Source: Evernia prunastri
Taxonomy: Eukaryota; Ascomycota; Lecanoromycetes; Lecanorales; Parmeliaceae
Direction: 5' to 3'
NCBI GenBank assembly: GCA_003184365.1
Contig: NKYR01000187.1
Span: forward strand, 1-56,120
DNA length: 56,120 nucleotides
The notes beneath the pieces are model-generated. The model was not told the DNA's origin, did no database searches, and saw nothing but the letters and a program-made list of their open reading frames with translations. Shown here in pieces: positions 33,580-46,018 of this stretch; positions within the stretch are counted from its first letter, which is position 1, and every line of letters begins with the position of its first letter. The translations under genes were made by a program, and so were the position numbers.

Positions 33580-36500
33580 ATGTACATCAAACAAATAATC
33601 ATACAAGGCTTCAAAAGGTACCTCTAAGCTGCATTTGCGTAACAGTTGTCGCACGCTTATATCCGATGTAGCTACAAAGAGCAGACGGTTATCGAGCCCT
33701 TCTCACCAAAGCACAATGTGATCGTTGGACGCAATGGCTCTGGGAAGAGCAATTTCTTCGCCGCTATCCGGTTCGTCCTCAGCGATGCCTACACGCAAAT
33801 GGGACGCGAGGAGCGAAATGCTCTTCTTCATGTATGTGACAGTAATGAACACCAACGCAAGAATGCAATCCTGACAGCGCTTTTAGGAAGGGACAGGCGC
33901 AGCAGTCATGTCTGCTTTCGTGGAAATCATATTCGACAATAGCGACGACCGCTTTCCTACGGGCAAACCGGAGTTGATTCTGCGACGAACAATTGGGATG
34001 AAGAAGGACGAGTACTCTCTAGATCGGAAGAACGCCACGAAATCGGATGTCATGAACCTGCTGGAGTCTGCTGGCTTTTCGCGCTCTAATCCATACTATA
34101 TTGTACCCCAGGGACGTGTCACTGCACTTACGAATATGAAGGACAACGAGAGGCTGAATTTGCTAAAAGAAGTAGCTGGTACACAGGTCTACGAAGCTAG
34201 GAGGACAGAGTCTCTGAAAATCATGAACGAGACGACCAACAAGAGGGAGAAGATTGATGAGCTATTGGTATACATCAAAGAACGTCTGAGCGAATTAGAG
34301 GAGGAAAAGGAAGAATTGCGAGATTTTCAGGAAAAGGACAAAGACCGCCGATGCCTGCAATACACTATCGACCATCGTGAACAGGTCGCAATTGCCAACG
34401 AGCTAGAGAACCTTGATGATCAGAGGCAGGGTGGTGTTGACGATACGGATGAGAGCTCGGAACGCTTCATTCAGGGTGAAACGGAACTCAGTGAGATCAA
34501 TGCACAGATCAATGAGTTGAAGCAACAGGTTGAGTTCCTCAAAGTGGATAAAAGGCAGCTCGAAGATGAGCGCAAAGAGAAGGCGAAGGCTAGGGCAAAA
34601 ATCGAGCTGGAAGTCAAGAACCTCAGCGATGGCCAGTCTGCAGCTCAACAAGCACAATCGCGTTACGAAACGGAATTAGACAAGGTTCAAACCTCGATTA
34701 GAGAACATGAAGAAGAATTGGCAGAGGTCACGCCTGATTATCACAAGAAGCTACAGCAAGAGGGGACCATTAAGGCCGAACTTAGCAGCGCAGAAGACAC
34801 CCGGTCTGGTTTGTATGCCAAACAAGGTCGCAATTCTCGCTTCCGGAACAAAAAGGAGCGCGATGATTGGCTGAGAGAGGCGATCAACAGTAGTTACACC
34901 GACCTATCGAAGGTCAAGGCTGTTCGAGTCCAGACAACCGAGGACATAGCAGAGCTCGAGAATGACATCACGAACACACAGGCGGAGATTGCGGAGCTGC
35001 GAGAGCAACTGGATGGCCGCGGAGACAGTAGTGAAGCGATACACAAGGATATCCAAGAAGCCAAGGCACTACGGGATAGGCTGATGGATGAGCGCAAGTA
35101 GGTATTGGACATTGATTTGCTTCGGACAAGGCTAATGCGGTGGACAGAGAGCTATGGAGAGAAGATGCAAAGCTAGACTCTGTTATGCAAAATGCTCAGA
35201 AAGAGCTTCGGCAATCCGAGCAGGAACTCTCTTCGACCATGGACCAAAATACTAGCCGTGGCTTGGCAGCTGTCCGGCGAATAAAACGTCAATACAACCT
35301 TGACGGTGCTTTCGGCACTCTCGCTGAGTTGATGGAAGTCAATGAACGCTACCGGAGAGCAGTCGAGGTTACAGCTGGCGCTAGTCTCTTCCACTATATT
35401 GTGGACACCGACGACACAGCATCCAAGATCATTGAGACCTTGCAGAGAGAGAGATCAGGCCGAATCACGTTTATACCGCTGAATCGAGTCAGGCCGAAGA
35501 ATTCGAACGTGCCAAAGGCAAATGACGCCATCCCGATGATTGAAAAGGTACAATTCGATCCAATGTACGAAAAAGCTTTCCAACAAGTATTTGGTCAAAC
35601 AATCATTTGTCCAAGTTTGACCATTGCAGGTCAGTACGCCAGAAGCCATAATGTCAATGGTGTCACTATGGACGGCGACCGCTCAGACAAAAAGGGTGCA
35701 TTTACTGGTGGATCTCTGGACACTCGGTCATCGCGCCTTCAAGCTGTCCGAAACGCGTCGAAATGGAGGGACGAGTGCGACAATCATAAAGCTAGGTCTG
35801 TTGAGATCAAAAGGACATTGGAACGCAAAGATCAAGAGATTACTCAAGCGGTGGGCAGCCTTCAGAAGATTGAGCAGAAGAGAGTGCAGCAAGAGAACAG
35901 CTACGGGCCCTTGAGGCAAGAGCTGAGAAGCAAGGAAGCTAGCCTCGACAACAAGAAAGATACTCTCGACAAGAAGCAGAGAGCGAAATCGGGCATTGAA
36001 GCGAATTTTAAGCGTCTAACGGACCAGCAGAGCGCACATGAAGCTGAAATCGCGTCTCCGTTCAAGAAAGATCTAACAAGTGACGAGGAAACGCAGCTGG
36101 AGAATCTGAACTCCACCGCAATCGACCTTCGACGGCAGCTCGCCGAATTGACTTCAAGCCGTAGCGAGCTAGAGTCGAGGAAAACTATCCTAGAGATCGA
36201 ACTCCGAGAGAATCTCCGTCCCCGCCTTGACCAGCTCAGGTCCCGAGAGTTCGACAGTCAAGATGGTGGCAGTCGGGGAAACCTCAAACAAAGCCAACAA
36301 GAGCTTAGACGCATCAATAAGTCTGTCGACGAAGTCGAGCGTAAGCTTCAAGAGACCGACTCCTCGATCGAATCCGCCAACTCCAACGTCTCCGAACTCG
36401 ATCAGCGCCACGCCGAGATCATGCACTCCCAATCCGAAATCGCCAGATCGATCGAAAAGGCGCAGAAGCGGATGGAGAAGTCCATCCAGAAGCGCCGCAT

Positions 36501-37456
36501 CCTCACGAAGCAGGCCGCCGAAGTCGCGATCAAGATCCGCGACCTGGGCATCCTGCCGCAGGGGCTGGAGAAGTACGAGAAGATCAAGAGCGATGCGGTC
36601 GTCAAGCGCCTGCACAAGGTCAACGAGGCGCTGAAGAAGTACGGACACGTGAACAAGAAGGCGTTCGAGCAGTACAACAACTTTACGAATCAACGGGACA
36701 CGCTAGAGAAGCGGAGCGCGGAGCTCATCGAGGGGCAGGCCAGCATCGAGGAGCTGATCACGGTGCTGGACCAGCGGAAGGACGAGGCCATCGAGCGGAC
36801 GTTCAAGCAGGTGTCGAAGGAGTTCGCCAACGTGTTCGAGAAGCTGGTCCCGGCGGGGAGGGGACGGCTTGTCATCCAGCGGAAAGCGGACAAGCGGCAA
36901 GCTGAAGAGGAAGAAGATTCGGAGGACGAGAGGAGGGAGAGCGTGGAGAATTACACCGGTGTGGGTATCAGCGTGAGCTTCAACAGCAAGCACGACGACC
37001 AGCAACGCATCCAGCAGCTTAGCGGTGGGCAGAAGAGTACGTTCCTTCCCTCCTTCCTTCCTTCCTCCACCCCCTCCCTTCCCCCCCAAATCCCCAAACC
37101 CATATCCTGCCTCATACAACCAAAAACCCCCCATCTAACCCAACACAGGTCTCTGCGCCCTCGCCCTCGTCTTCGCCATCCAGCAGTGCGACCCGGCGCC
37201 CTTCTACCTCTTCGACGAGATCGACGCCAACCTCGACGCGCAGTACCGCACCGCCGTCGCGCACATGCTCCGCTCCATCGCGGAGCGCTCCGGCGAGGCG
37301 GGCGGCGGCCAGTTCATCTGCACCACGTTCCGGCCCGAGATGCTGCTCGTGGCGGAGAAGTGCTACGGCGTGAGGTACCTGGGGAACAAGAGCAGCAGCG
37401 TTGTCGTGGTGGGGAAGGATGAGGCGCTGAAGTTTGTGGAGGGGGAGAAGCAGTAG
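33580..37456 (+). CDS. SMC3: Cohesin subunit Smc3
   Basis: Five exons, 33580-33617, 33672-33831, 33887-35097, 35148-37036 and 37149-37456, with introns of 54, 55, 50 and 112 nt, give 1201 residues, the normal Smc3 length. The N-terminal ATPase half has MYIKQIIIQGFKSYKEQT and Walker A GRNGSGKS (32-39). The GMKKDEY motif carries the two lysines (105-106) that Eco1 acetylates to lock cohesion. Coiled-coil arms flank a hinge (GAFGTLAELMEVNERY...GRITFIPLNRV). The C-terminal half has the signature LSGGQKS and Walker B FYLFDEIDANLD. Smc3 pairs with Smc1 and Scc1 to form the ring that holds sister chromatids. Codon choice changes sharply to C/G-ending codons from about 36340 to the end. The last intron is a pyrimidine-rich tract. 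Confidence 0.97.
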
Positions 37457-39442
37457 GGGGGGGAGGCGGGGTTCTTTTGCTTGAGGGTGAGGGTGAGGGT
37501 GGTTAAGTGGGGATGGAAGGGGGGGGAAGGTGTATCTTTTCTCGCGATCCGTAAGGCGTTTGCAAGCTTGTCTGGCCCCGTTGGGCAGGCTGGATTAGGA
37601 ACTAGCGGGGAGGCGCAAGTCTTCATGTTTCTCATCTCGTCTCGTGTCATTTTGAGCAACAAAAGGCTCCAATTAGCTTGCTCGCCATATAGCTAGCTAC
37701 CCAATCATTTCCATCTGCGTCAATGTCCGGACATCATGAACACGCCTCTCAAACGGATCTCGTTTCCGACCCCAAGAAGAAGAAAAAAGCCCACCAGCCC
37801 GTGCCATGTCATGCCATGCCATCGCTGCTTCCATCCCGACCAACCAACCCAACGCCGGCACTCATTCCAGTCCAGTCCAGTCCAGTCCATCTCTCTGTCT
37901 CTCTCTCTCTCTATGGAGGGCACAGTGGCCAACCGGTACCGCTAATGCGGGCTAGTCAAAATGCATAAAAAGTGCCCAGCCCCCTGCGTGACTGCGTCCT
38001 GGAAGGTTAGATACGGAGTCCGAGCAGAGGTTTGGGATCTGCGACTCCGTCCAGGGATCTAGGGAGGCTGGAATGATGAGTGAGAGGACGGGGACTGGGG
38101 TTTTGAAGAAGAGGGTGGGGAGCGGGGGGGGGATGTGGACGGTTTTTTGTTGTGAGTGAGGGGGGTAAAGGGGAGCCGGGAAGGAGGAAGGAGGAAGGGG
38201 AGCGGGGGAACGAATGCAAGCGAGATTTTCCGCGTGCTGGGTAGTTTGTGTGTCGAAAAGTCGTAGTAGTGAGACGAGTCGTATGTTATGTGCATTGGTG
38301 GATGGATGGGAGGGATCGAGGATCGGGGATCACTTATGTGCTGGCGAGAGAGAGAAAGAACGCCCTACCTACCTGCGCTTCTTGGAGATATTGGCCGCAG
38401 GTGGTCAGGCCTTTGTTTTCGCGGATGACTGAATGATACAGACATGGATTCGAAGAGCTGAGAGGCTTTCAGCCTCTACTAGCTGTCAAGGTTCCAGATG
38501 CGAGCGAAGGGGGGACTGCTGAAGCACTTTTTCTTGTAGCGCAGGTAGGGTCGATTGATCGAACCTGCCATAAGGAGGTGAGATAGCGGAGGTTGCTTTG
38601 GACAGCGCTACTTTCCGACACTATTCAATTGATGCCGGTATGTGGTGTAGGTCAAGCTACCTACCCCAACCTCTTGACCGCGAACGAGGTGAGAGGGGTC
38701 AGATTGACTGGAGTTTTGGATTACCTACTTTATTTTTCTTTGAAGCGCAATGGATGTGGTATTTAGTACAAGTATTCCATACTAGAAATGCAAACTTATG
38801 CAGCAGGTGAAAGAAAAAGGCGTTTTTCTCGGGCAATTACCCCGGATTTTCACAAGTCATGTCGATCGGGGGTCCAAGTCTTTCTTTCAATCTCCGTTAG
38901 CGTCAAGCCTTCATTTTTGTTCTTCTCCACGACTTTCCAAAGTTAACGGATGCCAATGGTCTGGTCATTTAGTATGTACGTTAGTTAGGTAGGAATATAA
39001 GAATGTGAGCGACGGATCCAATTATCGAAAGAAACCGATGGTAGAATAATTCATATTCTAGCAAGCGAACCGTTGACGAGGGCAATGAGTGAATGACTCC
39101 AGACTTCCTTTCATGGTTTGAGGTTTGAGGCTTGAGGCTTGAGGCTTGTCAGTGATCTATGAGCGAGCATCACTTCGGTTATCGCATGATGTCCATGGGG
39201 GAACACTCCTCGGAGATAATACGTGCTTTCGGGACGTTACACTTTGCGGCTCTTTAGTCTTTAATCTTTAATGATTTAATCTTTAGTCGAGTTTTTCGTG
39301 TCAAAGTCAATATTTATAGACAGTTCGAATCGTCGGTTGCTAGCGCGACAGATGGTGTGCATCTTCAAATCTTGCCGCTTGATTAAGCGACTAGGGTCCT
39401 TTGATAAAGTATTTTAAAGTGTACGAGTACTCTAAGAGTCTA
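37457..39442. other. Gene-free stretch 3' of SMC3
   Basis: No gene is supported. Simple repeats are frequent: CCAGT repeats then (CT)n at about 37869-37912, purine-rich sequence at about 38080-38210, and a GAGGCTTGAGG-type triplication at about 39119-39149. Open frames here are short and without motifs. Confidence 0.45.
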
Positions 39443-39697
39443 CTCAGGCCGGTTTTTAATGATGGGCCACTTAACTTAATTGAGTAAAGTCGCCCACGAA
39501 AATCCACTTCACAACTCAATAACAAAAGTCATTTCGAAAATCTTTTCTATTGCAAAGATATAGAGAGCAGCTAGCAGAGTATCTTTCATATCAAATTTTT
39601 TTTCATATGTTTGTTCGTTGACAAGTTGTTCAGGATGCAAAAAAGAGCCGCTTTTCCTAGATAGGTTAAGTGGCCCATCATTAAAAACCGCCCTGAG
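39443..39697. mobile_element. 255-bp MITE with 33-bp terminal inverted repeats and TA flanks
   Basis: The left end CTCAGGCCGGTTTTTAATGA... continues as TGGGCCACTTAAC. The reverse complement of the right end is the same with one mismatch at position 7. The 33-bp inverted repeats are followed outward by TA on both sides (39441-39442 and 39698-39699), the target duplication of Tc1/mariner and pogo/Fot-type elements. The 189-bp interior has no transposase frame. It therefore looks like a small non-autonomous element moved in trans. The near-perfect ends suggest recent insertion or little decay. Confidence 0.85.
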
Positions 39698-39699
39698 TA

Positions 39700-42318
39700 A
39701 GTACTTTAGTGGTCTAAGTGGGGCTGGTGGGGCAAATGCTACATGCGGGGTGGGGCGGAAAAAAAGGCATTTCGTTGGGACATTTCCCCCTCCTTCGGAT
39801 ATATCCACCCGATTTGGGAAAATTGTCTATTCTTCCTCGAGATCGAGGGTAGGTAGAGTAGAGACGAGTAGAAAAGAATAGCGGTCAACAAATATATAAA
39901 ACGCTAGACTGGACGGTTTTGCCCACGAGCATTCAAATCTCCATCAGCTGTAGGGCCCGGAGCCCAAGTCCGCAGGCGTTCACTTGGTTTAATCAGTATT
40001 CTGGTTGAATCAGTATTCCTACCTTCTCAACTGCGTCTTTGAAAAGCATTAGGTATTGCTTGATGCGACTTCTCTCACCACTTCCCCACAGCGTCGCCTA
40101 AGCCTAGCGTCACCAGGCCACTGGCGAAAAAACCTCCACAGATAACATGTTGGTACTATAATCGTTGCCGGAGTTGCGGCCCCTGCAGCGACGGTAAGGT
40201 TGAGTTCGAAACCTTCAGCTTGGACCTTCAATCGACATACATGGACCCTGAGGGGCCAACGGCGATCATCAATGGGTCTTCATGATATCTGGTTTGGCAT
40301 AAAAGTCTCACCTCAGACCAGATCGATACCGCCACTCAGGTTCCGACCGCTCAAGGAAACATAACTGGACCCTTCCTCAGAGCCAGGACTACGTATCTCG
40401 AGCTCAGAAGACCATTCAGGAAGGAATTCCCATAACGATATTGCTATACCTGATGACTTTGTAGAATTTCAAGAGTCCTCGTAAAAGCCCCTAGAGTATT
40501 GAATGCTTCAGTCTCTGACCTTGCCAGCGTAGCCGACACCCATCCAATCAGGATGGAATCAGAACAGGTAACACTAAACATTTGTAGGAGTAGAGGTGGT
40601 AGTAGTACCTAGTAATAGACTCGCGGTAGGTGTTGCCTCTTACTTTAAAGTGGAGCTGGGGAGACAGAGACGAACTCTACCACTTATCAAGCCAAGAATG
40701 CACCGTTTGAAGTGAAACTCTTAGGGGCGCGAAGCAATTGCGTACGATTATGCTTAAAATTCTGACAAGCAATTCGCGAGGATGATTTGGCCGGGAGCCT
40801 ATGGAAGGATACCTTGTAATCGTATCATGCTGCAGCTGCATGCACCAGCGTTTGAGATGGCGTAGGGTTGTGTTATCAGTAAGCAAGCGGAGGGGGGTGG
40901 ACGCGTACCAGACCAAAAAGATGCATATGCGTACTTTAGTAATCAATATCTCTAGCCGTCGATCAGCATTTTGCATGTTTCTGATATCCTAGCAACCTTG
41001 TAATCAGAACCCCGCAGCAAAGTGCATTGTGCTCAACCAAAAGACCTCTTGCCGCCTGCTTCGCACAGCCGTACAAATACATCCATATTTATCGTCGGAG
41101 GCATGCAGGAGGGCAAGAGGGTGGGGGGGATGGTGGTGAGACATCTTGATTTGTGCGTAGCTTGGATTTGTTGCAAATGTTGAATGTTGAATGTTGAAAA
41201 TGAAAATGTCGAGTGAAAGGCTGCAGTCTAGGAACGCCATAGCCGTTGGAACCTGCAGACAAGCCTCACTCGCCTCAATTATGTATACTAGAGTAATGGT
41301 GCCAACGTGTGAGGATGGCGTGAAGATGGCGTGAGAGTCGCGTTTCTCTGGGGGCGGTTGTGAAAGTAAATTAAATGTGTACGGTATATTGATAAGTACT
41401 CTGTAGTCAGCGGAAGCTTTTATTGGCCTCTGCTTAGGACTAGGTTCCCTTAAGTAGCTCCTTCCAGGCCCTTGAGCGGAATCGGAGGTCGTTGTTAGCC
41501 CACACTCTAGGTAGACTAAGGTAGGTCTAGGTACACTCAGCAAATTTTGACAAGCATTAACTTATCCTATCTGTTCCGTCAATAATACCTATGTTGATCA
41601 GTAAATAATAATAATAACAAAAAACAATTCAGGTTTTTCTTTCTTTCTTTCTCTTCTCTCTTGAATTGCTTCACCTACTAATCTCTCTCTCTCTCTCTCT
41701 TTCTCTCTCCCTCGCTCCTAGAATACCAGCAAAGAGTGTCCGAGTTGTGTTGGGATCGGTCTTTTGCGGACTGTTGACAGAGCGTTGCATGGAACTACCT
41801 TACCGGTTCCTTTTTTCTCCTCTAAATCTCTCCGGCTAAGCTTCCCCCACCACAGTCCACCCGAAAACCCCAACGAAGGAATCAGGAAGAGACTTCCTTC
41901 TTCTCTCTTTTCTGAAACACGACCATCAGCTGCAGGCAGTGTAGTCCTCAATTTCAGATACTGGGGCATCACCAAAACATTGAATTACTTGAGGTCCATT
42001 TGCAGCCCAGTCTCATTGTTCTCTCTTTTTTCCTCCGACGCACTGCATCCGGGGAATTCCTTCACTTGTAAGTCTTACTCTGACCCAACCGATTCTTTAC
42101 AGCAAGTCTCAACACCAAGAAGCAAGTATCCTATGCAAAGCGTGTTACCATTTCCTCACGTCGCTTTGGCTGATCGAACAATCCCAAGCAGATTTTTACC
42201 ACTCTGAAGACTCCCACAACACCCATGAGATAAAACTTCCCTTCAACACCCTACCCTATGTACATATTATCTTTACCTTCGACCGCCATATTTTCCGACA
42301 GAGCTCATTGTCCCAAGG
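39700..42318. other. Gene-free stretch before the PP1 subunit gene
   Basis: No gene can be supported. Features are a 17-bp imperfect tandem repeat (about 39983-40017, GGTTTAATCAGTATTC type), pyrimidine tracts (TTTC)n and (CT)n at about 41637-41717, and a long likely 5' untranslated region upstream of 42319. Minus-strand frames at 40677-41543 carry no recognised domain. Confidence 0.4.
41637..41717. promoter_or_regulatory. Pyrimidine tract in probable promoter
   Basis: Runs of TTTC and CT over about 80 bp lie 600 bp upstream of the PP1-subunit ATG. Long CT tracts are common near transcription starts in filamentous fungi. The assignment to this gene is by position only. Confidence 0.4.
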
Positions 42319-44688
42319 ATGCCGTACACACCACCCGCCAAATCTCCTGCTGTCTCAAGACCTGAAACCCCACATCTGAGCCGTTCCCATTCACACAACA
42401 AAAACCAGTCCCTCGATACATCCGCCTCAAGTCATAGCTCGAAAAACGAATTGCCCCACTCGTCATCATCCAGAGCATACCTGAACAGACACCGCCGAAG
42501 TCCCTCCCTCACCAAGCAGTCTGAACTGCCGACTCCTGATGCTACCCCACAGGAGAACAGAAGCTCGGATAGTGAAGATCAAAAGAGCAAGGGAACTACG
42601 GCTGCGAAGAGTCACCTTCCTCCCACAGAAAGCCCCGCTCACTCATCAGAGCCGTCTCCATCCGTTTCACCCCAGACCTCTAGCGATGACGATACTACTA
42701 CAAGGCGGGGTCGGAACAGAGACGTTGGGAACTTGACGGAGTTGCAGGCGGCTATTAGAATAATCGAGCAGCATCGAGCGGGTTCTCCCGACGTGCAGGC
42801 AAGCGAAGCTACAGCGAAAGCAAGATCGACCCTTGGTCTTCTGCCACGTCAAATAGACCCGTCCAACCCAAACAATACATCCAAGCCAGTGCTGTCGCCT
42901 CGGCTGCGCCTGTCCGCTGACGCCCGCAGAATCTCGCATTCGAGGTCGAGCACTGATGCAAGTGCGTTCTTCGACTTCCCTCGGAACAAATTCGACTCGC
43001 CCGCACCAAGTACATCTGAGAGTGATGTAGAGAACGATGAAGATGACGACCTACGAATAAAGCCGTCACTGATTCGCAAGAAGTCTGGCGAGCTTGTAAG
43101 GCCGGCGCTCAGAGCGTCGTCTACGAGGAGAAGACCGTCAAGCATGCCCGGAACACCAACATACTCTAAAGCTGTACATTTTCAAGATAGCAGCCTAGAA
43201 CATGTTCGTCATTTCCTGCAAGTAGATCGACCAATTGCTGTCAGTGCTGGGACGTCACCAGCCGATCCCTATGACGACGAGAACGAATTCCCATTCGGCG
43301 ACGATGAGTCCAGTCCACCGTCATCTTCATTCGAATGGGAGATCCGATTGACCAATTTCCCTCAATCCAGCGTTGAACGAAACGTTTTGCCAGTCCGGAC
43401 TGAGAGGGTGTACCTATCACCCGATACTAAGATTCTGAAAGGAGACGTGATAGTACGGAATCTCGCTTTCCACAAGCTGGTCGTTGCACGCTTTACCCTT
43501 GATTACTGGAAGACGACTTCGGAAGTTGTAGCAGAGTACAACAACGACGTGCGCAAAACCCAAGCAGCTGATGGCTGTGATCTGTTCACTTTCCGCATCA
43601 AACTCGAAGATCAGGCAAACCTTGAAAACAAGACTTTGTTTTTCTGTGTCAAGTACAGTGTGAATGGCCAGAATTACTGGGACAATAACAACTCGGTCAA
43701 CTATCAGGTGGATTTCTCCAAGAAGACAATGCGTCAAAAAGGCAAGCAAGGCACGCAAGCGAAGAGCTCTCGCCCGCTCAATGCCCTACCTCGCAGTAAA
43801 CCGTCGGCAACCTTTTCTTCTCCAAGGCCTCGCAGCATGCCATCTTTCGATGACTTTGCCGGCAGCGTAAACCCATACGAGTTCTCTTCGTTCCCCCAGC
43901 CCTCTGCGCTTGTTGGCGACTCTCCTATACGGTTCAAGAACAAATCATCTGCAAGAGATATTGTTGCAGATGCGCCAGGACGTCCGAAGACTTCAGCGAA
44001 TCAACAAGCCTTCGGCAATCGGTATGATTTTGGTGCTTCTTTGTCTGCAGCGATCCAGGCCGCTAGTACTTCACTTGGAGATAGAGGAGATGTCCCATCA
44101 AAGCCAACGTCTGAAAAACAAACGACAGTGCCTCCGGTGGTCAAAGTCCAGCCATCTCCGGACGCTGGGAAAGCCGTTAAGGGCAGCGGAGCTGGGCAGC
44201 ACAAGGTCGCAGATGTCCCAAAGCCTGTTGCCTTGACTGCTGAGAAGCCATCGCTGCAGTCACAGTCTTACCATGAGCTCCTCGACAAATACTGTTTCGT
44301 ACGTTCTGGAACCAACAAAGAGAAAAACGCAATTGTGAGCTAATGAATATTGCAGTTTGGCTCTGCGAAACCCTCCACTCAGCCTGCCAAGTCCGGACCA
44401 GCGCAGATTGATGGAGCCCCTGATGACCAGCCAGACCCCGAGAACGGTTCTGGCAAGTTTTCGGGGCCGGCTATTCCCCAGAGTCTCGAAAATCGTTCCC
44501 CACCTGTCGAGGAAAGAAAGTCGTCGTCGAAGATCTCAAGCCCCCAGTCTTCGAGGTCATCATCCCCTGCGACTGTATCCGCCGTTGGCTCGGGAACCGC
44601 TTCACCTGCGTCATTTAGATACCCGTTCCATCAGTCGATGCAGAGTGGGCTGTTTGACGCGCATACGCCCACTGCGATTCGTGGATGA
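42319..44688 (+). CDS. Glycogen-targeting regulatory subunit of protein phosphatase 1
   Basis: Two exons, 42319-44298 and 44356-44688, with one 57-nt intron (GTACGT...TGCAG), give 770 residues. The join restores YHELLDKYCF-FGSAKPS. The PP1-docking motif of RVxF type is KAVHF at residues 284-288. A CBM21 carbohydrate-binding domain follows at about 345-465, with VRNLAFHKLV, VVAEYNNDV and YWDNNNSVNYQV as its core. The N terminus is Ser/Pro-rich and disordered; the C terminus is again low complexity. The family (yeast Gac1, Pig1, Pig2, Gip2) directs PP1 to glycogen and glycogen synthase, favouring glycogen storage. Which yeast member is closest cannot be decided by eye. The upstream leader is long and pyrimidine-rich. 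Confidence 0.93.
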
Positions 44689-45433
44689 ACCTGATCTTGC
44701 CAAAGTGCTATGGTGTACAAAACCCTATCGAGTGCGCTTAGTGGGTCAGGTTTCGATGAAGGAGACATCTATTCATAATCACACACCACCGGTTGCTACT
44801 GCAACCAACAAATCCGAGGAGGCTTCAGCGGCTGTCGATGGCTGCACGGAAGGAACTGCGAACTGATGCGGATACGTATTTCAAGATTTTGACGATCATG
44901 GGAACGAGCATTGGGTCTTGTTATTTGAGCGTGCTGTTCTCATGCATTTTGCACGGCGTTGTTCGGTAGGGAGGCAATCACTGCTCATAGACCATTTCTC
45001 TTCTGCTTGCGTGCTGCTCCTTTTTATGCGCAGGTTTACTATGGGTGGAAAAGTCGTGCATCTGATCAAGCGACGGCGTTGGCCTTGTTAATAGAAGTTT
45101 TCTTCGGATTGCATTGGGAGCATTCCGTACAAACATCAGTTTTGTACACAGACGGTGGGAGTTTCGAGAGAAAATGCCAGGAGAGGCTTGTTAACGTGTG
45201 GTTCGACTCAACCTACTTTTATATAGAATCGAGTTATCCATCGTTATGCTGATACGTGCACTGAAAATACGACTGGGGCAGTCTGGGGTTTCATGCCAAG
45301 AGAAATGCGGACGGACAATACGACGCTTTGCTTCCTACCTATCTCGACAAACCCGCAAAAGTTCCCCGGGCCTCCGCACCTGCATCCTTCAAAAACCCCT
45401 TGCGCGCGACCACTGCGCGTCCAAACGTACCGT

Positions 45434-46018
45434 CGGGCGCTTCAGCCACTTTCGACTTCCTTCCTCCTTTCCTTCGTCTTCTCTTCTCTTCCCTTCTCTT
45501 CTCCTCCCTCCGTCTTTACCCTCCGTCTTCTCCCTCCCTTATCTCCTTCCACTCCTCCCTCCCCGCTTTCCATTACCACCCATTTTCCTCTCCGAACCCT
45601 TCCCCCCTTCCCCCCGCCGGCTTTTTATTCCCATTACCCCCACACATGCTTGCACACAGCAGCCCGAACCCCACCTCCCCCTCCCACCTCCCCCCTTCTT
45701 CCGCTCCTGAAGGTGCGCGAAAGCGAAACTCTTTTTAGCGCCACCAGCGTTGGGATTGCCGGCGGGCGGACGGATGGACGGACGGAGTCGGAGTGGGGGA
45801 CGGAGTCGGAGTCGGAGTGTGAGTATTGTGTGTGGAAGTGTGAGTATAGTGTGTCGAGGAGGGGGCAATTTTAGGGGGGCGGGGGAAGGGGGGGCGGGGT
45901 GTTTTTGGGAGGCAGTCATGGGAGGGATAGGGGCGAAGACGATAGGGGGGGGGGAAGAAAGGGGGTTCGGTTGTTGGTGGGAGGCAGGTGGAGGAGGGAG
46001 AGGGAGGGGGGGAGTGTG
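45434..46018. repeat. Pyrimidine-rich tract followed by G-rich tract
   Basis: From about 45434 to 45712 the plus strand is nearly all C and T. From 45747 to 46018 it is dominated by G, including GGGGGGCGGGGGAAGG at 45874. The switch in strand bias within about 40 bp is striking. The G-rich half has many runs of at least four G and could form quadruplexes on the plus strand; the C/T half could form triplex DNA. Confidence 0.8.

Noticed and set aside
36190..36693. Minus-strand frame of 167 codons inside SMC3
   Set aside because: It is the antisense of the GC3-rich coiled-coil part of SMC3; leucine-rich text is a codon-bias shadow.
40049..40231. 60-codon minus-strand frame with Cys-rich plus-strand counterpart
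   Set aside because: The plus-strand Cys pattern does not fit a Zn2Cys6 cluster and neither frame has a proper start or length.
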